Shown one piece after another: positions 39,375 through 47,478 of a stretch of DNA of 64,000 nucleotides. This DNA is from Ammoniphilus oxalaticus. GTDB lineage: Bacteria > Bacillota > Bacilli > Aneurinibacillales > RAOX-1. The translations under genes and the position numbers were made by a program. The stretch covers positions 434,001-498,000 of the forward strand of contig NZ_MCHY01000008.1 in NCBI RefSeq assembly GCF_003609605.1, written 5' to 3'. Below the pieces are notes generated by a model, which was not told where the DNA came from, made no database searches, and saw only the letters and a list, made by a program, of their open reading frames with translations. Numbering within the stretch: the first letter of the stretch is position 1; the number at the start of each line of letters is the position of its first letter.

Positions 39375-39484
39375 AGATCGATATCTCGAGGTTTTTTTAT
39401 TGATTTAGGTCACTGCAGTCATTTGGAAATGAAAGACACAACAAACGTCAAATACCCGAAATGCAAAGAGAGGAGCATTCTATT

Positions 39485-40033
39485 TTGGAAATGACTTTTC
39501 GCGCAACTACCATTTTTGCGATTCAGCACAACGGTCGAGCGGCAATGGCTGGGGACGGTCAAGTTACGTTTGGCGAGAGTGTCGTTATGAAGCAAAAAGC
39601 TAAAAAGGTAAGAAGATTATATCGAGGGGAAGTAGTTGCGGGCTTTGCCGGATCTGTTGCAGATGCCGTGACGTTGTTTGAGAAGTTTGAAGCAAAGTTA
39701 GAAGAGTTTCATGGCAACCTTCCGCGCGCGGCCGTTGAATTGGCGAAGGAATGGCGATCTGATCGCGTTTTGCGCAGGTTGGAAGCGTTAATGATCGTAA
39801 TGAATAAACAGGACCTCCTTTTAATTTCAGGAAACGGTGAAATTATTGAACCTGACGACGGGATTTTGGCGATCGGTTCAGGAGGGAATTTTGCTTTAGC
39901 GGCAGGTCGAGCCTTAAAACAACATGTTGGAGATCAAATGACTGCCAAGCAAATTGCGGAAGCGGCTCTTAACGTCGCCGCTGATATTTGTGTGTATACG
40001 AATCATAACCTCGTTCTTGAAGAACTTGAATAG
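39485..40033 (+). CDS. hslV: ATP-dependent protease proteolytic subunit HslV (ClpQ/CodW)
   Basis: Peptidase of the HslVU complex. It has 182 aa from a TTG with AGAGGAG 9 nt upstream; this gives MEMTFRATT at the N-terminus. An ATG two codons later (39491) would give MTFRATT and expose Thr after Met removal, but its spacing to the ribosome site is 15 nt. HslV proteins need a free N-terminal Thr or, in B. subtilis CodW, Ser, so the true N-terminus matters. The core ([33 protein letters not shown]) is intact. Confidence 0.93.
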   Translation: MEMTFRATTIFAIQHNGRAAMAGDGQVTFGESVVMKQKAKKVRRLYRGEVVAGFAGSVADAVTLFEKFEAKLEEFHGNLPRAAVELAKEWRSDRVLRRLEALMIVMNKQDLLLISGNGEIIEPDDGILAIGSGGNFALAAGRALKQHVGDQMTAKQIAEAALNVAADICVYTNHNLVLEELE

Positions 40034-40047
40034 TGGGGTGCAGAGAA

Positions 40048-41451
40048 ATGTATAAAACAGAAAGCCATACTCCCAAGCAAGTTGTAGAGTTATTGGATAA
40101 ATATATTGTCGGTCAGACAGAAGCAAAGAGATCAGTGGCGATTGCCCTTCGAAATCGATATCGTCGCAGTCTTTTAACAGAAGAAATAAGGGATGAAATC
40201 GCCCCGAAAAACATCTTGATGATTGGTCCGACAGGGGTTGGTAAGACTGAAATTGCAAGAAGATTGGCTAAACTCGTCGGCGCCCCTTTTATTAAAGTAG
40301 AGGCTACCAAGTTTACAGAGGTCGGCTACGTTGGTCGCGATGTGGAATCGATGGTTCGCGACCTCGTTGAAACATCGATTCGGATCGTGAAGGCGGCTAA
40401 GATGGAAGCTGTCAAAGATCGCGCTGAGAAACAGGCGGAAGATAGATTGGCCCATCTGTTAGTTCCTTCTCCGAAAGACAATCGCTCATTTAAAAACCCG
40501 TTGGAAATGCTATTTTCTGGACAGGGACAGCAGCAAAATCAAACATCGACCGAACAGGAAGACGCTGAGCTTGCTCAAAAAAGAAGACAAATAGCTCATC
40601 AACTGGCAATGGGTGAATTGGAAGATCGGATGGTTGAGATCGAGGTGGAAGATACGACGCCTGGCATGTTTGATATGTTCGCTGGAAGTGGAATGGACCA
40701 GATGGGGATGAACATGCAGGAGATGATCGGTAATATTTTGCCTAAAAAGATGCGTAAGCGTCGCCTTACAGTGAAAGAAGCGCGCAAAATATTGACCCAA
40801 GAGGAAGCCCAGAAGCTGATCGATATGGATGAAGTATACCAAGAATCGATTGAGCGGGCTGAACAGAGCGGGATCATCTTCATCGATGAGATTGATAAGA
40901 TTGCGGGTCGCGGCAGCGAAGGATCACCTGATGTTTCGCGCGAGGGTGTGCAACGCGACATTTTGCCGATCGTGGAAGGCTCGACGGTCACGACTAAATA
41001 CGGCATCGTCAAGACCGATTATATTTTATTTATTGCGGCGGGCGCGTTTCATATATCCAAACCGTCTGATCTTATCCCTGAGTTGCAAGGGAGATTTCCG
41101 ATCCGTGTAGAATTAACAAGTTTGAGCGCGGAAGACTTTATCCGTATTTTAACCGAACCGAAAAACGCGCTCTTAAAGCAATATACGGCGCTATTGGAAA
41201 CAGAAGGTATTAAAATTGAATTTTCTGACGAAGCTATTAAAGAGATCGCTACGATGGCAAGAGATGTTAATGATACAACAGACAACATCGGGGCAAGACG
41301 CCTGCATACCATCTTAGAGAAGCTTCTCGAAGATCTCTCTTTTAATGCGCCTGATATCACAATGGAAAAAATCGTAATCACGCCCGAATACGTAGAGGAG
41401 CGCTTAACGGGAATCGTAAAGGACAAAGATCTCTCGCAATACATTTTGTAA
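40048..41451 (+). CDS. hslU: ATP-dependent protease ATPase subunit HslU (ClpY)
   Basis: AAA+ unfoldase feeding HslV. It has 467 aa. Walker A GPTGVGKT is at 60-67, an intermediate domain at about 110-240 contains the Gln/Met-rich stretch, Walker B is IIFIDEIDK, and the C-terminal tail DLSQYIL docks into HslV. GGGG lies 9 nt before the ATG, 14 nt after hslV. Confidence 0.97.
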   Translation: MYKTESHTPKQVVELLDKYIVGQTEAKRSVAIALRNRYRRSLLTEEIRDEIAPKNILMIGPTGVGKTEIARRLAKLVGAPFIKVEATKFTEVGYVGRDVESMVRDLVETSIRIVKAAKMEAVKDRAEKQAEDRLAHLLVPSPKDNRSFKNPLEMLFSGQGQQQNQTSTEQEDAELAQKRRQIAHQLAMGELEDRMVEIEVEDTTPGMFDMFAGSGMDQMGMNMQEMIGNILPKKMRKRRLTVKEARKILTQEEAQKLIDMDEVYQESIERAEQSGIIFIDEIDKIAGRGSEGSPDVSREGVQRDILPIVEGSTVTTKYGIVKTDYILFIAAGAFHISKPSDLIPELQGRFPIRVELTSLSAEDFIRILTEPKNALLKQYTALLETEGIKIEFSDEAIKEIATMARDVNDTTDNIGARRLHTILEKLLEDLSFNAPDITMEKIVITPEYVEERLTGIVKDKDLSQYIL

Positions 41452-41489
41452 TAGATAAAAAACATATACAATCGTAGGAGGAAGAGAAA

Positions 41490-42269
41490 TTGGATCTACT
41501 ATCAAAGATTAGAAGAATTAATCGCCTGCTGCAAAAAACGGCAGGCCATCCTGTAAACTTCTTAGAGATGGCTCAAGTATTAAGCGCGGTAATCGGAGCA
41601 AACACGTTTATTTTAAGTCGTAGAGGCAAGATCCTCGGTCATGCGATGGCGCAACGAGTGAATAGTGATCGAATCGACACGATGCTTCAAGAGAAAAGGT
41701 TTCCAGGTGATTACAGCAATCAATTGTTAAATGTTGAACAAACGACAGCGAACATTGATATTAAAAGTCCTTACACCGCTTTTCCCGTAGAGATGGAAGA
41801 GATTTTCGAAGATTCATTGACGACGATCGTTCCTATCATTGGAGGTGGGGATCGTCTAGGGACCCTTATTCTTGCTAGAGTAACCGAGGAGTTCATTGAT
41901 GACGATCTGATCTTGGCGGAAGTGGGAGCGACCGTGGTCGGAATGGAGATCTTACGAGAACGGGCGGAAGAGATTGAACAAGAGGCAAGAAGCAAAGCTG
42001 TCGTGCAAATGGCGGTTGGTTCCTTGTCCTATAGCGAACTGGAAGCGGTTGATCATATTTTCCAAGAGTTGGATGCTAAAGAAGGTTTGCTTGTCGCCAG
42101 CAAGATCGCCGATCGTGTCGGCATTACCCGTTCCGTCATTGTCAACGCATTACGGAAATTAGAGAGCGCGGGTGTAATCGAATCACGTTCACTTGGCATG
42201 AAAGGGACCTTTATTAAAGTATTAAATGATAAATTGCTTCCGGAACTTGAAAAATTAAAAACATCTTAA
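41490..42269 (+). CDS. codY: GTP-sensing transcriptional pleiotropic repressor CodY
   Basis: Global regulator that senses GTP and branched-chain amino acids. It has 259 aa, an N-terminal GAF domain (ligand pocket) and a C-terminal winged helix-turn-helix ([22 protein letters not shown]) near residues 200-225. It starts with TTG behind TAGGAGGAAG. It sits at the end of the hslVU unit and directly before the flagellar operon, as in B. subtilis, where CodY represses that operon. Confidence 0.97.
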   Translation: MDLLSKIRRINRLLQKTAGHPVNFLEMAQVLSAVIGANTFILSRRGKILGHAMAQRVNSDRIDTMLQEKRFPGDYSNQLLNVEQTTANIDIKSPYTAFPVEMEEIFEDSLTTIVPIIGGGDRLGTLILARVTEEFIDDDLILAEVGATVVGMEILRERAEEIEQEARSKAVVQMAVGSLSYSELEAVDHIFQELDAKEGLLVASKIADRVGITRSVIVNALRKLESAGVIESRSLGMKGTFIKVLNDKLLPELEKLKTS

Positions 42270-42287
42270 ACAATATGATTATATGTA

Positions 42288-42318
42288 AAAAGCCCTATCG
42301 CAATGAGATGGGGCTTTT
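42288..42318 (+). terminator. Rho-independent terminator after codY
   Basis: AAAAGCCCTATC pairs with GATGGGGCTTTT (one wobble) around a 7-nt loop. It separates codY from the riboswitch transcript. Confidence 0.8.
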
Positions 42319-42483
42319 CCTATTTATTTTATAGTATAATCATCCCGATTTCAATATGAATCTTTAAAAATAAATCTAGTAGGTCTTTTTTCACAGTGGT
42401 TGTAAAGTGTTTAATAAATATGACATAAAAGATCAATAATTTCAAAAGAATTTGCGGTTTCATGTCGAAAAAAAATTAATTCA

Positions 42484-42492
42484 TGCTATAAT
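42484..42492 (+). promoter_or_regulatory. Extended -10 promoter of the flagellar operon
   Basis: TGCTATAAT is an extended -10 with a perfect hexamer; the -35 region is poor. Transcription would start near 42499, just ahead of the riboswitch. Confidence 0.6.
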
Positions 42493-42518
42493 CCTTATAT
42501 AACTTAATACGATAATAA

Positions 42519-42604
42519 ACCTTCTAGGGCAAACTCGAACGAAAGGCGAGGGCGCAAAGTCACAGATCTACGTTGTTAATAGGATGGCTGGGCTACGGGG
42601 AGGT
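42519..42604 (+). promoter_or_regulatory. Cyclic di-GMP-I (GEMM) riboswitch aptamer
   Basis: Conserved parts appear in order: AGGGCAAA (42526-42533), a hairpin with GAAA tetraloop (42541-42544), GGCGCAAAG (42551-42559), then the second arm ending GGCTGGGCTAC. P1 is formed by ACCTTC (42519-42524) and GGAGGT (42599-42604). The residue matching the key G of the ligand pocket is G (42528), which fits c-di-GMP and not the A seen in cGAMP variants. It lies in the leader of the flgB operon. Confidence 0.92.
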
Positions 42605-42617
42605 GTATTGATCATGC

Positions 42618-42644
42618 GAATCCCACCTTTCTAGGGATTTTTTT
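42618..42644 (+). terminator. Riboswitch-controlled terminator
   Basis: AATCCC (42619-42624) pairs with GGGATT (42634-42639), followed by seven T residues. Its left arm overlaps an alternative helix: GGGAGGTG (42598-42605) with CACCTTTC (42624-42631). That antiterminator shares bases with riboswitch P1, so P1 formation favours the terminator. Confidence 0.75.
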
Positions 42645-42703
42645 ATATTTATTTTTTAATTATTCAGATAAGTTGATTTAGTAAAATGGAGGTGCGGAGA
42701 GTT

Positions 42704-43105
42704 ATGAGTTTAACTGTATTAAACTTACTTGGGCGGGGGCTTGATGCTTCGGCGCTTCGGCAACAGACGATTTCAAACAACATTGCCAATGCGGAAACCC
42801 CCCATTACCAATCGCAGCGTGTTGTCTTTGAAGAGACACTGCAAGCTGCGTTGAACAGTAGCGGTGTGGGTTCATTTCAAGGTAAACGGACCGATCCGCG
42901 GCATATCGAAATAGGTATGACTACCCAGTTACCGACGCCAACGATACGAGAGGTAAAAACGATCCAAAACAACAATGAAAATGGCGTAGATTTAGATTAC
43001 GAGATGACCTCATTAGCGCGCAATTCGGTCTGGTACAATGCGATAGCGCAGCAAATGAATCATGAATTTAATCAATTAAAAACAGTGATCAAAGGGAGGG
43101 GTTAA
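42704..43105 (+). CDS. flgB: Flagellar basal-body rod protein FlgB
   Basis: Proximal rod subunit exported by the flagellar type III apparatus. It has 133 aa with the N-terminal rod motif QQTISNNIANAETPHYQ and a coiled C-terminus. The ATG is preceded by GGAG 4 nt away and by a second GGAGGTG further up; the six-codon extension upstream is not needed. First gene behind the riboswitch. Confidence 0.96.
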   Translation: MSLTVLNLLGRGLDASALRQQTISNNIANAETPHYQSQRVVFEETLQAALNSSGVGSFQGKRTDPRHIEIGMTTQLPTPTIREVKTIQNNNENGVDLDYEMTSLARNSVWYNAIAQQMNHEFNQLKTVIKGRG

Positions 43106-43108
43106 TAG

Positions 43109-43567
43109 GTGGCTTTATTTGGGCAGTTTGGAATTAGCGGTTCAGCTTTGACCGCGCAACGATTGCGAATGGATATTATTTCCGCAAATATAGCGAATGC
43201 GACAACAACAAGAGGACGATTAGTAGATGGACAATGGACGCCATATCAAAGAAAAATGGCGGTTGTCGCCCCGCGAGGCGGTCCATCATTTGACACTTTT
43301 TTAAATGCTGCGACACAAGGTAAGCAATCGACGGTCACACAGGGGGTGCGCGTCACGGAGATCATCGAAGATCAAACGCCATTCAAATTGGTGTATGACC
43401 CTGCTCATCCCGATGCCAATACCGAAGGATATGTGCAGTTGCCAAACGTTGATTTGGCTAAAGAGATGGTTGACATGTTGAGCGCCACAAGGGCGTACGA
43501 GGCAAATGTGACGGCGTTTAACGCAGGTAAAAATATGGAGATGAAAGCGCTAGAAATTGGTAGATAA
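43109..43567 (+). CDS. flgC: Flagellar basal-body rod protein FlgC
   Basis: 152-aa rod subunit. Rod motif RMDIISANIANATTTRG near the N-terminus and C-terminal VDMLSATRAYEANVTAFNAGK. It starts with GTG behind GGGAGGGG, three nt after flgB. Confidence 0.97.
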   Translation: MALFGQFGISGSALTAQRLRMDIISANIANATTTRGRLVDGQWTPYQRKMAVVAPRGGPSFDTFLNAATQGKQSTVTQGVRVTEIIEDQTPFKLVYDPAHPDANTEGYVQLPNVDLAKEMVDMLSATRAYEANVTAFNAGKNMEMKALEIGR

Positions 43568-43581
43568 AAGGGGCGGTAAAA

Positions 43582-43884
43582 ATGGATATCAGTAAGGTCA
43601 CAAGTGAGTCTGTTGGGCCAAAATGGCAAAAACAAAACGGGGTTGGCAATGAGCAACAAGGACAACGTTCCTTTTCGCAAGTCTTTTCTACCTATTTAAA
43701 TGATGTCAATCATCAGGTGCTCGAATCTGAAAAATTAAATGCGCAGCTCGTCACAGGGCAAGTCAACCATTTACATGAAGTGACGATTGCTTCGGAAAAA
43801 GCGATGATTGCGCTGCAGTTAACAACGCAAGTGAGGGATAAAGCGGTCGAAGCTTATCAGGAAATGATGAGAATGCAATTATAG
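43582..43884 (+). CDS. fliE: Flagellar hook-basal body protein FliE
   Basis: 100-aa small rod adaptor joining the MS ring to the rod. The conserved C-terminal half (HEVTIASEKAMIALQLTTQVRDKAVEAYQ region) is present. It is followed by about 170 nt without a conserved gene before fliF, except a possible 11-codon leader ORF. Confidence 0.95.
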   Translation: MDISKVTSESVGPKWQKQNGVGNEQQGQRSFSQVFSTYLNDVNHQVLESEKLNAQLVTGQVNHLHEVTIASEKAMIALQLTTQVRDKAVEAYQEMMRMQL

Positions 43885-44021
43885 TAAAAGTACATAGTAC
43901 AGATTAAACTTTTCTACCAGAGTAGAGGGTGGAATATAAAATTACCCTAGAGATAGAGAGGACTTCAACCGCGGCGATCGGGATAGTTTTTAAGGGATTG
44001 CGATGGGGAGGTTGGAGATTG

Positions 44022-44057
44022 ATGAGTAAAGGGCGGAAGCAGCGTGGTGGAGTATGA
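44022..44057 (+). CDS. Possible 11-codon leader ORF coupled to fliF (uncertain)
   Basis: Encodes MSKGRKQRGGV. It has its own GGGGAGG site 10 nt before the ATG, and its TGA overlaps the fliF ATG as ATGA. The fliF start itself has only a site spaced 3 nt away, so ribosomes finishing this peptide could restart on fliF. It may equally be chance. Confidence 0.35.
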   Translation: MSKGRKQRGGV

Positions 44058-45664
44058 ATCAAGCATGGTTAATTAATATTAAAAATTCAAAAGATCGGTT
44101 TGTAGAGTATTGGAAAAGTTTAAGTGCGCAAAAGAAAATCTTCATTGTTAGCGCGATCTTATTGCTCAATGTCGCCTTATCGGTCGTCACTTATGTTTCG
44201 ACTCGGACGGAATATGTGCCGCTCTATGCAAATGAGTTAAGTCAAAGAGAAATTGGGGACATTAAAGCGGCGCTCGATAGTAGAGGGTTTAGTCAGTATC
44301 AATTATCGGAAACGGGGACGTCGATTCTCGTGCCGAAAAAAGACGCGCCTGATTTGATTGTGCAATTAGCTTCTGAAGGGTTGCCGAATAACGGTCGAAT
44401 TAGTTATGAACTGTTCAGTCAAAACATGACGTTTGGAGCGACTGATCGTCAATTGGATGTGGTTGAACAGGCCGCAATGCAGACGGAATTGGCAGAAATG
44501 ATTAAACGTATTTCTGGTATCAAGCACGCCGAAGTGACAATTAGTTTACCAAAAGATAGTGTCTTTATCCGTGCAGACGAAGCTGAACAGGCAACAGCAT
44601 CCGTGATGGTCGAGGTCGAACCGGGACAACGCCTGAGTCAATCACAGATCAAAGCTCTCTATTATTTGATCTCGCGCAGTGTGCCTAATTTACCGCTTGA
44701 AAACATTGTCATTATAGATCAATACAGTGAAATGCTCGTCTTGCGAGAGCAACAGGAGGATGAGTTTCAACTTGAAGTCTATGAACGGCAAAGGAAAATT
44801 AAACGGGAAATCGAACAAGATATTCAAACAGATCTACAACAAATGCTCGGAACGATAATGGGTCATGACAAAGTGCTTGTACATACATTAGTCACTTTAA
44901 ATTTCGACCAAGTGAAAACACAGGAAAATAGAGTCGAGGCAGCGGACGAAGAAGACAACGAGGGGATTGCGGTTAGCGCGGAAAGGTTGTCGCGAACATT
45001 CAGAGGCGAAGGAGCGGTTCCAAATCCGATTGGCGTAGGTGAAACAGATGTGCCTGGCTACACAAACATCCAGGCCAACGGCGAGAGCGAATACGAAGAA
45101 TTACAAGATCGAGTCAATTACGAAGTGAACCGAATTTCTACGGAAATTACCCAGAGTCCTTATAAAATTGAAAAAATTACGGTAAACGTCGGTGTAGAAC
45201 CTCCAGATCCAGATAATCCTGCTTCGTTGACTTTCGAGACACAACAAAACATTACGAATATTTTAGAAAATGTCGTGCGCACAGCGCTGGGGGACCGTCA
45301 AGGAATCACGGATGAAGACATTAGAAATAGCATTTCTGTTTTCCCGAGAGTGTTTGCCGGAAAAGAACAGACTGTGGGCGAACCGACGCAAAACGAAATG
45401 CCATGGTTGACTTATGTCGCTATCGCAGCAGGTGTGATTATCGCGCTACTTGGCGGGATGGTTTGGTTGCGTCGCCGCAGGGAGAAGCAAGCCGACGAAG
45501 AGCCTTTACTCGACGAGTTCATATTTGAACAAGGCATCGCGCCAGAGCAAATGGCTACGGACGAGGAAACGATCCAAAAACAATTGGATGAGATGGCGAA
45601 TCGACATCCAGATGAGTTTGTGCAAATGTTAAGAACGTGGATTTCGGAGGAACGAAAGGGATGA
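44054..45664 (+). CDS. fliF: Flagellar MS-ring protein FliF
   Basis: Forms the membrane ring on which the rotor and export gate are built. It has 536 aa, transmembrane helices at about 29-48 and 452-472, and periplasmic ring-building motifs between them (LVPKKDAPDLIVQLASEGLP, GIKHAEVTISLP). The cytoplasmic C-terminus (EFVQMLRTWISEE) binds FliG. The ribosome site (GGTGG) is unusually close to the ATG. Confidence 0.97.
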   Translation: MNQAWLINIKNSKDRFVEYWKSLSAQKKIFIVSAILLLNVALSVVTYVSTRTEYVPLYANELSQREIGDIKAALDSRGFSQYQLSETGTSILVPKKDAPDLIVQLASEGLPNNGRISYELFSQNMTFGATDRQLDVVEQAAMQTELAEMIKRISGIKHAEVTISLPKDSVFIRADEAEQATASVMVEVEPGQRLSQSQIKALYYLISRSVPNLPLENIVIIDQYSEMLVLREQQEDEFQLEVYERQRKIKREIEQDIQTDLQQMLGTIMGHDKVLVHTLVTLNFDQVKTQENRVEAADEEDNEGIAVSAERLSRTFRGEGAVPNPIGVGETDVPGYTNIQANGESEYEELQDRVNYEVNRISTEITQSPYKIEKITVNVGVEPPDPDNPASLTFETQQNITNILENVVRTALGDRQGITDEDIRNSISVFPRVFAGKEQTVGEPTQNEMPWLTYVAIAAGVIIALLGGMVWLRRRREKQADEEPLLDEFIFEQGIAPEQMATDEETIQKQLDEMANRHPDEFVQMLRTWISEERKG

Positions 45665-45668
45665 GGAA

Positions 45669-46667
45669 ATGAGATTGAGCGGAAGACAAAAAGCGGCAAT
45701 TTTATTGATTGCGCTCGGTCCTGAAGTTTCTGCGCAAATTTTTAAAAAATTGCGTGAGGACGAAGTTGAACAATTAACGTTGGAAATCGCTCGGCTGCGT
45801 CAAGTAGATCCAGAATCAAAAGATGTTGTGTTAGAAGAGTTTTATCAGATGATGATGGCCAATGAATATATTTCGCAAGGCGGGATTCATTACGCGCGCG
45901 AAATTTTAGAGAAAGCGTTAGGTCCGCAAAAGGCAGTGGATGTAATCAATCGCTTAACCTCTACTTTACATTTGCGACCATTTGATTTTGCTCGTAAAGC
46001 GGACCCAAGTCAAATTTTGAGTTTCATTCAGAATGAAAACCCGCAGATGATTGCGCTCGTTCTTTCTTACCTAGAATCTGAAAAAGCCGCTTTTATCTTG
46101 TCCGCATTACCCGAAGCGAAGCAGATTGATGTGGCGAAAAGAATTGCCCAGATGGATCGCACTTCGCCAGAAGTAATCAGTCAAGTGGAACAAGTGTTAG
46201 AACAAAAGTTAACAACGACGGCAAACCATGACTATAGCGCGACCGGCGGTGTAGATAGTATTGTCGCCATTTTAAATGGGGTTGACCGCGGCACGGAAAA
46301 AACAATCCTCGATTCACTCGCCATTGCGGATGGAAAGCTGGCCGAAGAAATTAAGCAAAAAATGTTTATTTTTGAAGACATTGTTAATCTCGATAATCGC
46401 ACGATTCAACGTGTGATTCGCGATGTTGAAAACAATGATTTGCAATTGGCTTTGAAGGCATCTAGCGATTCGGTCAAAGAAGTTATTTATCGGAATATGT
46501 CCTCTCGCATGGCGGAAACATTCCGCGAAGAAATTGAGTACATGGGTCCTGTTCGGTTACGCGATGTTGAGGAGGCCCAGGGGCGGATTGTTGGGATTAT
46601 CCGTAGATTAGAAGAAATGGGAGAGATCATTATTTCCCGCGCTGGAGGAGATGAGCTCGTTGTCTAG
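45669..46667 (+). CDS. fliG: Flagellar motor switch protein FliG
   Basis: Rotor torque protein contacting MotA. It has 332 aa with N, middle and C armadillo-like domains; the middle domain has ENPQMIALVLSYLE, and the C-terminal helix with charged torque residues is DVEEAQGRIVGIIRRLEE. It begins five nt after fliF, and its 3' end overlaps fliH. Confidence 0.97.
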   Translation: MRLSGRQKAAILLIALGPEVSAQIFKKLREDEVEQLTLEIARLRQVDPESKDVVLEEFYQMMMANEYISQGGIHYAREILEKALGPQKAVDVINRLTSTLHLRPFDFARKADPSQILSFIQNENPQMIALVLSYLESEKAAFILSALPEAKQIDVAKRIAQMDRTSPEVISQVEQVLEQKLTTTANHDYSATGGVDSIVAILNGVDRGTEKTILDSLAIADGKLAEEIKQKMFIFEDIVNLDNRTIQRVIRDVENNDLQLALKASSDSVKEVIYRNMSSRMAETFREEIEYMGPVRLRDVEEAQGRIVGIIRRLEEMGEIIISRAGGDELVV

Positions 46668-47478
46668 TGTATACAAGCAGGTCTTGTTAGAACGTAGTCG
46701 ACTTGAAGTAAAGGTGTTGCAAATCCCAACCTATCTTGATACTTCTCCATGTTTGGACAACGATCGGCTAGCCACTAGTGAAAGTTATCAGCTTCAGAAA
46801 GCGGAAGAGGCGGCGCAAAAGATAATTTCGGATGCGGAAGAAATGGCTGAGCAGTTAATTGAGCAAACGAAACAAGAAATAGCCACGCTGCAAGAACAGG
46901 CGGAACAACAACAATTTGAGCGCTGGCAGCAACTTGAATCGGACTCCGAGCAAGCGCTTGAGCAAGCCCGAACCGAAGGTTATCAAGCAGGGTTTGAGAG
47001 TGGGCAGCTGGAAGGGGAACAGACGGCTATGCGGGAGTATGAAACGTTGCTCCAAGAAGCTCAAGAAGTGTTAATGGAAGCGGGTCAGGAGAAGCAACGA
47101 ACGTTAGGCGAAGCGGAAACTTTTCTTGTTCGTCTCAGTACGGAAATCGCTCATAAAATCGTGATGGAAACGATCGAGATTCAACCTGATTTAGTGTTAG
47201 GACTTGTTAAAGAAACGCTGCGGCGAGTAAAGGAACGAGAATCTGTTTCGATTCATGTCCATCCTAGCGATTATTCGTTGTTGCAAGCGGAACGCAAACA
47301 AATCTTGTCTTGGGTCGATGAGCAGGTTGAGGTCAAAGTGTGTCCAGACAAAAGCGTCGGACGCGGCGGTTGTATCATCCGTACATCGGAAGGCAGTGTT
47401 GACGCAACGATCGATACCCAATTAAATGAAATTAAAAACTGCCTGATGAGTCTCGTCAAGGAACAGCAAGATGAATAG
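46651..47478 (+). CDS. fliH: Flagellar assembly protein FliH
   Basis: Regulator and peripheral stalk of the FliI export ATPase. It has 275 aa, with a long Gln/Glu-rich coiled coil (about 45-150) and a C-terminal globular domain (VHPSDYSLLQ, GRGGCIIRTSEGSVDATIDTQL) that binds FliI. GGAGGAG abuts the chosen ATG; a TTG three codons later has better spacing (9 nt) and could be the real start. Confidence 0.93.
   Translation: MSSLSSVYKQVLLERSRLEVKVLQIPTYLDTSPCLDNDRLATSESYQLQKAEEAAQKIISDAEEMAEQLIEQTKQEIATLQEQAEQQQFERWQQLESDSEQALEQARTEGYQAGFESGQLEGEQTAMREYETLLQEAQEVLMEAGQEKQRTLGEAETFLVRLSTEIAHKIVMETIEIQPDLVLGLVKETLRRVKERESVSIHVHPSDYSLLQAERKQILSWVDEQVEVKVCPDKSVGRGGCIIRTSEGSVDATIDTQLNEIKNCLMSLVKEQQDE

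Larger units (their letters stand above)
42270..42685 (+). other. Regulatory intergenic region between codY and flgB
   Basis: About 415 bases with no gene. In order it holds the codY terminator, an AT-rich stretch of about 150 bp, a promoter, a c-di-GMP-I riboswitch and its terminator, then the flgB ribosome site. A 15-mer at 42438-42452 (AATTTCAAAAGAATT) matches 11 of 15 positions of the CodY box, a weak candidate. Confidence 0.8.

Noticed and set aside
42519-42604. cGAMP-type variant of the GEMM riboswitch
   Set aside because: The position equivalent to the discriminating base is G, as in c-di-GMP sensors, and not A.
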